From Marinitoga piezophila KA3 (GTDB lineage: Bacteria; Thermotogota; Thermotogae; Petrotogales; Petrotogaceae), in the NCBI RefSeq assembly GCF_000255135.1, contig NC_016751.1:124001-188000 (forward strand): a stretch of 64,000 bases of DNA, given 5' to 3'. Both the position numbers and the translations under genes were made by a program. Shown in pieces: positions 28,906 to 35,432 of the stretch. The notes beneath the pieces were generated by a model. That model searched no databases. It had not been told where the DNA came from and was given only the letters and a program-made list of their open reading frames with translations. How positions within the stretch are numbered: position 1 is the stretch's first letter; the number at the start of each line of letters is the position of its first letter.

Positions 28906-29136
28906 ATGGAATACAAAAACAAAGTTGAAATCGATCAGGAAAGATGTAAAGGATGTGGCCTTTGTATAGATGCCTGTCCTACACAGACATTAGGATTCTC
29001 AGAAGCATTTAATGCAAAAGGTTATCATCCAGCAGCAGTAATACATCCAGAAAAATGTATAGGATGTGGATTCTGTTACCAGATGTGTCCTGATGTATGT
29101 ATCACAGTTTCAACATTGGAAAAGGCAAATGCTTAA
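28906..29136 (+). CDS. vorD: 2-oxoacid:ferredoxin oxidoreductase, delta (2x[4Fe-4S] ferredoxin) subunit
   Basis: The 76-residue subunit has two Cys-x2-Cys-x2-Cys-x3-Cys-Pro-type motifs (Cys-Lys-Gly-Cys-Gly-Leu-Cys-Ile-Asp-Ala-Cys-Pro and Cys-Ile-Gly-Cys-Gly-Phe-Cys-Tyr-Gln-Met-Cys-Pro). These hold two cubane clusters that pass electrons out of the complex to ferredoxin. The start is ATG 28906 behind AAGGAGGG; an ATG at 28882 would place that site inside the gene. The next gene follows after 13 bases. Confidence 0.93.
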   Translation: MEYKNKVEIDQERCKGCGLCIDACPTQTLGFSEAFNAKGYHPAAVIHPEKCIGCGFCYQMCPDVCITVSTLEKANA

Positions 29137-29149
29137 GGAGGGATAATTG

Positions 29150-30205
29150 ATGGGCGAAAAAGTAATGGTTAAAGGTACAGAAGCAATTGGTGAAGCCGCC
29201 ATAAGGGCTGGATGTAGATTATATTTTGGATATCCAATAACACCACAGAGTGAATTAACAGAATATATGTCAAGAAGGTTACCACAGGTTGATGGTACAT
29301 TCTTACAGGCAGAAAGTGAAGTTGCAGCTGTAAATATGATTTACGGTGCAGCAGCAACAGGTTCAAGAGTATTCACATCAACATCTTCACCAGGATACTC
29401 ATTAATGCAAGAAGGTGTTTCATATATTGCTGGTGCAGAATTACCTGCAGTATTTGTAAACGTTGTTAGAGGCGGTCCAGGTTTAGGAGATATTCAGCCA
29501 GCACAAAGTGACTACTTCCAGGCAACAAAAGGTGGAGGACACGGAGATTACAGACTTGTTGTATATGGTCCAGAATCATTACAGGAAGCTGTAGAATTAA
29601 CAATAAAGGCATTTGATGTTGCAGATAAATACAGAAATCCTGTTTTAATCCTTGCAGACGGTATGCTCGGTCAAATGATGGAACCAGTTGAATTCCCAGA
29701 ATATAGGGATTTATCAACATTACCTGATCATAGCTCATGGGCAATGCAGGGAGCAAAAGGAAGAGAACCACATAAAATAACTTCATTTGATATAAATGAA
29801 TATGTTTTAGAAAAAATGAACTTAAGATATCAGGAAAAGTATAAGAAAATAATTGAAAACGAAATAATGTACGAAGAATACAAAACAGAAGATGCAGATG
29901 TTATTCTCGTTGCATATGGTACAATTGGAAGAATTGCAAAAACAGTTGTTGATACAGCAAGAGAAAAAGGCGTAAAAGCAGGTTTAATAAGACCAATTAC
30001 ATTATGGCCATTCCCATATGAAGCAATTGCAAAATTAGCAGATCAGGCAAAATTATTCTACACAGTTGAAATGAGTATGGGACAAATGGTTGAAGATGTA
30101 AGATTAGCAGTAAACGGTAAAAAACCAGTTGAATTCTACGGAAGAACTGGTGGTGTTGTTCCAACACCAAATGAAATATTAGATCATTTAATGGAATTGT
30201 TATAA
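29150..30205 (+). CDS. vorB: 2-oxoacid:ferredoxin oxidoreductase, alpha subunit (VorB/KorA type)
   Basis: This subunit contributes the pyrimidine-side TPP domain and the interface of the complex that oxidatively decarboxylates a 2-oxoacid to acyl-CoA. The 351-residue protein has Gly-Tyr-Pro-Ile-Thr-Pro-Gln-Ser-Glu (usual 'YPITPxSE' motif), the acidic residue in Gln-Ala-Glu-Ser-Glu-Val-Ala-Ala and Thr-Ser-Thr-Ser-Ser-Pro-Gly. It lacks the gamma domain fused to this chain in some KOR and POR enzymes, which here is a separate gene. ATG 29150 is after AAGGAGGG. The four-gene delta-alpha-beta-gamma set matches VOR or KOR; with an aminotransferase and ptb-buk, a branched-chain oxoacid is the likely substrate. 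Confidence 0.9.
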   Translation: MGEKVMVKGTEAIGEAAIRAGCRLYFGYPITPQSELTEYMSRRLPQVDGTFLQAESEVAAVNMIYGAAATGSRVFTSTSSPGYSLMQEGVSYIAGAELPAVFVNVVRGGPGLGDIQPAQSDYFQATKGGGHGDYRLVVYGPESLQEAVELTIKAFDVADKYRNPVLILADGMLGQMMEPVEFPEYRDLSTLPDHSSWAMQGAKGREPHKITSFDINEYVLEKMNLRYQEKYKKIIENEIMYEEYKTEDADVILVAYGTIGRIAKTVVDTAREKGVKAGLIRPITLWPFPYEAIAKLADQAKLFYTVEMSMGQMVEDVRLAVNGKKPVEFYGRTGGVVPTPNEILDHLMELL

Positions 30206-30220
30206 GAAAGGAGGAAAATT

Positions 30221-30976
30221 ATGTCATATAAAATAAAATTTAAAGGTCCTGAGTCATTAAGCGGAAAAGAATTTACTTACTGTCCAGGATGTCATCATGG
30301 TATAATCCATAGATTAATAGCAGAAGTATTAGATGAATTAGGAATAAGAGAAAAAACATTAATGGTTGCTCCAGTAGGATGTTCAGTTTTTGCATATGAA
30401 TTCTTTGATGTAGATGGTACAGTTGCACCACACGGAAGAGCTCCAGCAGTAGCAACAGGTATGAAAAGAGCAAGACCAGATAATGTAGTATTTACATATC
30501 AGGGTGATGGTGACCTCGCTGCTATAGGTACAGCAGAAATTATGCACGCAGCAAACAGAGGAGAAAAAATCACAACAATATTTGTAAACAATGCTATATA
30601 TGGTATGACTGGAGGACAAATGGCTCCAACAACATTGCTTGGAATGAAAACAACAACTTCGCCATATGGAAGAAAAGCAGAAAATGAAGGTTATCCAATT
30701 CATATGGCAGAAGTATTATCAAACCTACCAGGTGTAGCATTCTTAGCAAGAACAAAAGTTAACAAACCACAGGATGTATTAAAAACAAAGAAAATGATTA
30801 AAAAAGCATTCTTAGCTCAATTAAATGGCCTTGGTTTTGGTATGGTTGAAGTTCTTTCAACATGTCCAACAAACTGGGGTGTAAATCCAATTGAAGCTAA
30901 CAAATGGTTAGAAGATAACATGGTTCCAGAATTTCCATTAGGCGTTTATGTTGACAAGGTGGGTGATGAAAAGTGA
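30221..30976 (+). CDS. vorA: 2-oxoacid:ferredoxin oxidoreductase, beta (TPP-binding) subunit
   Basis: The 251-residue subunit carries the TPP pyrophosphate motif Gly-Asp-Gly-Asp-Leu-Ala-Ala-Ile-Gly...[11 protein letters not shown], and Cys-Pro-Gly-Cys-His-His-Gly near the N-terminus. AAAGGAGG precedes the ATG. The Gly-Met-Thr-Gly-Gly-Gln segment is characteristic of KOR/VOR and not of pyruvate oxidoreductases. Its stop overlaps the GTG start of the gamma subunit by four bases. Confidence 0.92.
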   Translation: MSYKIKFKGPESLSGKEFTYCPGCHHGIIHRLIAEVLDELGIREKTLMVAPVGCSVFAYEFFDVDGTVAPHGRAPAVATGMKRARPDNVVFTYQGDGDLAAIGTAEIMHAANRGEKITTIFVNNAIYGMTGGQMAPTTLLGMKTTTSPYGRKAENEGYPIHMAEVLSNLPGVAFLARTKVNKPQDVLKTKKMIKKAFLAQLNGLGFGMVEVLSTCPTNWGVNPIEANKWLEDNMVPEFPLGVYVDKVGDEK

Positions 30977-31521
30977 GACATCATGCATTCATAGCAGCAG
31001 GATTTGGTGGTCAGGGTGTAATGCTCTTTGGAAAAATCCTTTCATTAGCAGCAATGTACGAAAATTTATATACAACATGGTTACCATCATATGGTCCAGA
31101 AATGCGTGGAGGTACAGCAAACTGTACAGTAGTTATCTCAGAAAAATACATTGCATCACCAGTTGTAGACAAACCATCAGAAGTTATAGCATTTAATATT
31201 CCATCAATGTACAAATTTGAAAAATTCTTACCAGAAGGTGGATTATTACTTTTAAATACATCTGTTATAGATAGAGAACCAGAAAGAAAAGATGTAAAAG
31301 TAATAAAAATTCCTGCAAATGAAATTGCAGATGAATTAGGAAATATAAAAGTTCAAAATATGGTAATGTTAGGAGCATATTTAAAAGCAACAGATGCAGT
31401 TTCATTTGATTCAGTAAAAGCAGCTCTTGAAAAATCATTAAAAGGTAAAAAAGCAGACTTATTAGAACTTAACTTAAAAGCAATTGAAGCTGGAATGAAA
31501 GCTGCAGAAGAACAATTATAA
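30973..31521 (+). CDS. vorC: 2-oxoacid:ferredoxin oxidoreductase, gamma subunit
   Basis: The 182-residue subunit has the family's Gly-Phe-Gly-Gly-Gln-Gly-Val near the N-terminus and [14 protein letters not shown] at about residue 40, which contribute to CoA binding in related enzymes. It starts with GTG at 30973, overlapping vorA by four bases (GTGA), and closes the operon at a strong terminator. Confidence 0.92.
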   Translation: MRHHAFIAAGFGGQGVMLFGKILSLAAMYENLYTTWLPSYGPEMRGGTANCTVVISEKYIASPVVDKPSEVIAFNIPSMYKFEKFLPEGGLLLLNTSVIDREPERKDVKVIKIPANEIADELGNIKVQNMVMLGAYLKATDAVSFDSVKAALEKSLKGKKADLLELNLKAIEAGMKAAEEQL

Positions 31522-31530
31522 TTAATAATA

Positions 31531-31564
31531 TAAAACCGGAAGCTTTTAAGCTTCCGGTTTTATA
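31531..31564. terminator. bidirectional terminator after the vor operon
   Basis: AAAACCGGAAGCTT and AAGCTTCCGGTTTT form a 14-bp stem with almost no loop and T/A runs on both sides, between convergent vorC and the deoxynucleoside kinase. Confidence 0.85.
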
Positions 31565-32195
31565 TTACTTCATCAACTTCATTTATATTGAGTATCTCAT
31601 TTATATCATTAACAATTTTATCTATATATTCTGGATTCTCTACAATATCTATTTCATCACCATCAACAACATAAATCTTTGATTCATCATAATTATCAAT
31701 CCAGTCTTTATATAAATTATCAAGTTGCTGCCAATATTCAATAGGAACCTGCATCTCCATTTCTCTTCCTCTTTTAGCAATTCTTTTAACAACAGTATCC
31801 ACACTTGTTTTAATGTATATCAATAAATCAGGCTTTTTTAAAAATTCAAGCATAGTATAAAATATTTGAGTGTATGTCTTATATTCCCTTTCGCTCATCT
31901 TACCTGTTAAATAAAGATTTTTTGCAAAAATCTCTGCATCTTCGTATATTGATCTATCTAAAATAGCATCTGTACCGCTATCGATTATATCCTTAATACT
32001 ATTAAATCGATGAAAAAGGAAAAAGGTTTGTAAATGATATGACCATTTCTTTTGGTCCTTATAAAAATCTTCTAAAAATGGATTATCAGCAACAGATTCA
32101 TAATATGGTGTAAAACCAAGCCTTTCTGAAAGAACTCTTGTAAATGTAGATTTTCCAGCACCAACATTCCCGGCCAAAACTATCATCTTTCCCAT
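31560..32195 (-). CDS. deoxynucleoside kinase (deoxyadenosine/deoxycytidine-type)
   Basis: It phosphorylates deoxynucleosides to 5'-monophosphates in nucleotide salvage. The 211-residue protein has the P-loop Gly-Asn-Val-Gly-Ala-Gly-Lys-Ser-Thr, the Asp-Arg-Ser motif (Leu-Asp-Arg-Ser-Ile-Tyr-Glu-Asp) that binds the sugar and base, and the LID region Arg-Ile-Ala-Lys-Arg-Gly-Arg-Glu-Met-Glu. Its ATG shares the A of the upstream TAA, so it is coupled to the second kinase, as in the paired dAK/dGK enzymes of lactobacilli. GGAGGG precedes the start. Confidence 0.85.
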   Translation of the reverse strand: MGKMIVLAGNVGAGKSTFTRVLSERLGFTPYYESVADNPFLEDFYKDQKKWSYHLQTFFLFHRFNSIKDIIDSGTDAILDRSIYEDAEIFAKNLYLTGKMSEREYKTYTQIFYTMLEFLKKPDLLIYIKTSVDTVVKRIAKRGREMEMQVPIEYWQQLDNLYKDWIDNYDESKIYVVDGDEIDIVENPEYIDKIVNDINEILNINEVDEVI

Positions 32196-32818
32196 TATTT
32201 TCCCTCCAGATAATTTATTATTTTTAATAAAACTTCTTTTAACTGTTTTTCATCAAAAACATTAAAATTATTTCCGTCAATATAAAGAAAATCCTTCTCA
32301 TTAGAAAAATATTCCTTATAACCTCTATCAACCAATTCCAGATATTCCTTTGCAATGACCTTCTCCATATCCCTATTTCTCTTTTTAATTCTTTCAATAA
32401 CAGTATCCACATCGGTATCAATATAAATAAGAACATCAGGTTTCTTAATATCCTCAGTTAAAATATCATAAATCTTGAAAAACTTATATTTCTCCTTTGG
32501 ATTGGTAATTGTAATATCGGCAAAAATCTTATTCTTTAACATATCATAATCAGAAACAATTAATCTTGAATCATTATTCCTGTGATATTGCTTGTATCTT
32601 GAAACAAGAAAAAACATTTCTGTTTGAAATCCTACATCTTCATTCTTATATAATAATGGAAGATAAGGATTATTTTCAAATTCTTCTAAAATCAACTCAT
32701 CAGCATTAATTTTATAAAAAATAGCATTAGCAAGCGTTGTCTTTCCACTTCCAATATTCCCTTCGATATTAATTCTTAACTGTTTATCCTTAAAATATGC
32801 CAAAATCTCTTCCATCAT
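32195..32818 (-). CDS. deoxynucleoside kinase (deoxyguanosine-type partner, putative)
   Basis: The 207-residue paralogue has the P-loop Gly-Asn-Ile-Gly-Ser-Gly-Lys-Thr-Thr and a LID region Arg-Ile-Lys-Lys-Arg-Asn-Arg-Asp-Met-Glu. In place of the Asp-Arg-Ser motif it reads Val-Ser-Asp-Tyr-Asp-Met-Leu-Lys-Asn-Lys, so substrate preference should differ from its neighbour. It may form a heterodimer with it, as known for dAK/dGK. Two adjacent ATG codons (32818 and 32815) lie after GAGGTG; the second has the better spacing. A TATAAT-type -10 box is at 32867-32862 on the minus strand. Confidence 0.8.
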   Translation of the reverse strand: MMEEILAYFKDKQLRINIEGNIGSGKTTLANAIFYKINADELILEEFENNPYLPLLYKNEDVGFQTEMFFLVSRYKQYHRNNDSRLIVSDYDMLKNKIFADITITNPKEKYKFFKIYDILTEDIKKPDVLIYIDTDVDTVIERIKKRNRDMEKVIAKEYLELVDRGYKEYFSNEKDFLYIDGNNFNVFDEKQLKEVLLKIINYLEGK

Positions 32819-32977
32819 GCCACCTCAATATTCAATAAAATAAATTCATTAATGCTCTATCATTATATAAAAGAAATATTGAAAAAATCTTTAATTTTCA
32901 TTAAGATATCTATATATAGTAGTTATTAATTTCTCAAATACTATACATAGCAACTTAAAATAAAAATATTATAGTAC

Positions 32978-33006
32978 TTGACAAATTATAAAAATTACAG
33001 TATAAT
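32978..33006 (+). promoter_or_regulatory. consensus sigma-70 promoter of the 33.0-35.2 kb operon
   Basis: TTGACA (32978-32983), a 17-base spacer and TATAAT (33001-33006) match the consensus perfectly. It is the strongest-looking promoter in the window. Confidence 0.8.
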
Positions 33007-33017
33007 ATATACTGTAA
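32995..33017. promoter_or_regulatory. 23-bp palindrome over the -10 box: candidate operator
   Basis: TTACAGTAT (32995-33003) and ATACTGTAA (33009-33017) are perfect 9-bp arms around AATAT. The palindrome covers the whole -10 box and the transcription start, the right place for a repressor to shut the promoter. No regulator gene is adjacent. Confidence 0.6.
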
Positions 33018-33036
33018 AAAATAAAGGAGGGATAAT

Positions 33037-33564
33037 ATGGATTTAGATTTTATCTCATTTGAAACATTTGGTATATTTATAAAAGACGGTTTTTATCCAT
33101 TACTAGATGGTTATGGTAGTAGTGGAATGTTAGAACTAATAAAATTTGATCCATCTGATGAGTATCCTGAAGTTTATTATAGTGAAGCCAAAAAAGAGGA
33201 ATATCCTTTTCTTGATTTTAATGTAGAGCCATATGAAGTTACAACCCCTCCAAAGATTTTAGATGATGGAACAGAAGCAATAACGATGTATAAAGTATAT
33301 AAAACCAATAATGAAAGAGTTTATGTAAGAGAGTTATATAGAAGGATTAAGAGACTAAAAAATGGGGAAGTGAAAATTATAGAACAATATTATGATGAAG
33401 GAGATGTAATTGTATTAGAGAATGAGGAAAAAAAGGTATTTGTTATGCATAAAGGTTCATTTGGTATTGATTTAAATTTAGATGATGATGACAATGTAGT
33501 AGAAGTTAGTGATGTATATCAATATCCTGATAAAGAAAAGAGGTGGGGCGATGAAAAAGATTAA
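33037..33564 (+). CDS. acidic protein of unknown function, first gene of a three-gene operon
   Basis: The 175-residue product is very acidic (about 41 Asp/Glu against 22 Lys/Arg by hand count) with a run of four Asp near the C-terminus and many aromatic residues. It appears to be soluble, mostly beta-rich, without signal peptide or membrane segment. I do not recognise the family. GGAGGG precedes the ATG. Its end overlaps the next gene by 14 bases, so the protein is made together with the HsdS-like and HsdM-like products. The strong negative charge would fit a DNA mimic or an inhibitor of the DNA-binding partner, but this is speculation. Confidence 0.75.
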   Translation: MDLDFISFETFGIFIKDGFYPLLDGYGSSGMLELIKFDPSDEYPEVYYSEAKKEEYPFLDFNVEPYEVTTPPKILDDGTEAITMYKVYKTNNERVYVRELYRRIKRLKNGEVKIIEQYYDEGDVIVLENEEKKVFVMHKGSFGIDLNLDDDDNVVEVSDVYQYPDKEKRWGDEKD

Positions 33565-34129
33565 ATTAAAGGAAATATCAAATATTTTTTTATCACCTCA
33601 GGTAGAAGAAACACCTGAGGGCAATCTTAATTATATAAAACTTTCATCAATAACAAAAAACAAAATAGAGATAGAAAAACTGTCAAAAGCTGTGTATAAT
33701 AAAAATAGAAACATAGAAAAATATCTCTTAAAGAAAAACGACATAATCTTCAGCGCAAAAGGTTCAAATATCTTTGCTGTCCATATTGATAAAGACATTC
33801 CAAATCTCATTTCTGCACAATTCTTTTTTAATATTAGAATCAATTCTGATAAAATACTTCCAGAATTTCTCACAATAATATTAAACAATGAATATGCAAA
33901 AAGATATTTTGAAGAAAGACGTGTTGGTAAGATAATTAAAGTTATTAAGAAAAAAACACTTGAAGATTTTGAATTAACATTACCCCCGCTTGAAATACAA
34001 AAGCAAATAATAGAAATTGTAAAAAACTTTGAAAAAGAAAAAGAATTAAAACTAAAAAGCCTCCTGCTAAAAGAAGAGCTAATAGACAAAACAATATTCT
34101 TAAAAGTATGGAGTGATTTAAATGTATAA
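33551..34129 (+). CDS. half-size HsdS-like target-recognition protein
   Basis: The 192-residue protein looks like one half of a type I specificity subunit. It has a single target-recognition domain (about residues 1-145; Asn-Tyr-Ile-Lys-Leu-Ser-Ser-Ile, then Leu-Leu-Lys-Lys-Asn-Asp-Ile-Ile-Phe-Ser-Ala-Lys-Gly), then the typical Leu-Pro-Pro-Leu-Glu-Ile-Gln-Lys-Gln-Ile and a conserved helix. Full HsdS proteins have two such units in about 400 residues; half-size forms can dimerise. ATG 33551 is after AGAGGTGG; a longer frame from 33509 lacks a site. No hsdR lies nearby, and the neighbour at 34122 is only remotely HsdM-like. Confidence 0.75.
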   Translation: MKKIKLKEISNIFLSPQVEETPEGNLNYIKLSSITKNKIEIEKLSKAVYNKNRNIEKYLLKKNDIIFSAKGSNIFAVHIDKDIPNLISAQFFFNIRINSDKILPEFLTIILNNEYAKRYFEERRVGKIIKVIKKKTLEDFELTLPPLEIQKQIIEIVKNFEKEKELKLKSLLLKEELIDKTIFLKVWSDLNV

Positions 34130-35234
34130 AACAATAGCGGAAATACTGAAAAATATATGGCAACATTCGGATTCAAAAAATCTGGAATTAATCCAGACAC
34201 AAACGCATTTAATAGCATTTTATAAATTCCTATACGACTTAAAAACAGAAAAAGATTACATAACTCAAAAACATGAATTAATTGAAAAAACAGAAAATAT
34301 AGAAATTTCACTCTTAAACTCGGAAAACTTTTTTGAACAGATAAAAAAACAACTATCCTTTATTGAAAATGCAGAAAATATTCCAGATATTCCCGATGAA
34401 TCAAGAACAAAAGTATTTAGATTATTAAACAATCTTGATTTTTCAAAAAATATATTAAGAGGAACATATAATGAAATTATAAATACATTCCTTGATACGT
34501 TAAATACGCTTCCAGAAAGAAATTTGCAAAGGAATATAAGAAACAATGAAAATGAGGACTTGCATATATTCATAAGTATAAAACTCAAAGAACTAAAAAA
34601 AGCATTAGCAGAAACAATTACATCTAATGAGAATGTTCACATCACAAATCCTTATTTAACAGGAATTTTACCGGAAAAAATTTCAATTTTATATAACCCA
34701 GAAACCGCTGAAAAAAAGATAATCTTTGAAATATACAAATACCTTATTCAGGCTAATGAAATTAAATCAGAAAAAATAAATACAGAAATAGATTTTATTT
34801 CCTTATTCAATAAAAAATGCGAAAAAGAAATAAAATTAAATACCAAAAAAATACTTATCTTTGACTCGGAAAATTGTGCAAAACGATTCCACGAAAACAA
34901 CAGTCAATACTCAAAAAACATTGAAAAAATGATAAAAATAAATGGCAAAAATGAATTATACATCTATCTAATAAACCCAAATAAAAAAACAGAAAATATA
35001 ATAATAATCAATACAAACCAATCAGGAAAAACAGATAAAATAGAAATAAAAGAAAAAGAAGTTATAAACCATAACTTCTCTTTTGATATTCAAAACTATC
35101 AATTCACAAACGAAAAAATAAAAGAAGATATCGAAAAAATAAAAATACTCCTTGAAACAGAATACTCAGAAAAAAAACAAAAAGAAATAGGTCTAAAAAC
35201 GCTGGAGTTATTATCAGAGTTATATAAAGAATAA
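34122..35234 (+). CDS. unknown protein resembling a catalytically dead HsdM
   Basis: The 370-residue protein overlaps the HsdS-like gene by eight bases. Its N-terminus (Ile-Leu-Lys-Asn-Ile-Trp-Gln-His-Ser-Asp, then Leu-Ile-Ala-Phe-Tyr-Lys-Phe-Leu) echoes the helical N-terminus of type I methyltransferase subunits. Its C-terminus (Ile-Ile-Ile-Ile-Asn-Thr-Asn, then Asn-His-Asn-Phe-Ser-Phe-Asp-Ile-Gln-Asn-Tyr-Gln) echoes the HsdM 'DyNLNxxRY' tail. I find no Asn-Pro-Pro-Tyr/Phe motif and no Gly-rich SAM loop; Leu-Tyr-Asn-Pro-Glu-Thr-Ala stands where 'DPxCGSG' would be. It is also shorter than HsdM (usually about 500). The resemblance is by eye and could be wrong. If right, the pair would bind specific DNA without methylating it. 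Confidence 0.5.
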   Translation: MYKTIAEILKNIWQHSDSKNLELIQTQTHLIAFYKFLYDLKTEKDYITQKHELIEKTENIEISLLNSENFFEQIKKQLSFIENAENIPDIPDESRTKVFRLLNNLDFSKNILRGTYNEIINTFLDTLNTLPERNLQRNIRNNENEDLHIFISIKLKELKKALAETITSNENVHITNPYLTGILPEKISILYNPETAEKKIIFEIYKYLIQANEIKSEKINTEIDFISLFNKKCEKEIKLNTKKILIFDSENCAKRFHENNSQYSKNIEKMIKINGKNELYIYLINPNKKTENIIIINTNQSGKTDKIEIKEKEVINHNFSFDIQNYQFTNEKIKEDIEKIKILLETEYSEKKQKEIGLKTLELLSELYKE

Positions 35235-35367
35235 TTATTTTAAAAAGATAAAAAATTACGAAACAGAAATAAAAAGCTGTGAAATATAAAAAATAATAAA
35301 AGTTGATATTGTTTTATAGTTAAACTTAGATGTTGGAATGTTATAGGATGAAATTTATATAAAAATA

Positions 35368-35376
35368 TGGTATAAT
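35368..35376 (+). promoter_or_regulatory. extended -10 promoter of the type III R-M operon
   Basis: TGGTATAAT with TATAAT at 35371-35376 and no clear -35 box. It lies 57 bases ahead of the mod start, in a 198-base gap that otherwise holds nothing I recognise. Confidence 0.5.
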
Positions 35377-35432
35377 TTTTTAGGATTTTTGAATATACTA
35401 TTTTTGAAAACAAATTTATGAAGGAGGAAATT

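Noticed and set aside
32995-33017. E. coli-type LexA box
   Set aside because: The half-sites are in the opposite order (CAGTAT...ATACTG instead of CTGTAT...ATACAG), so the consensus does not match.
33551-35234. Ordinary complete type I restriction system
   Set aside because: No HsdR, only a half HsdS, and no methyltransferase motifs in the third gene.
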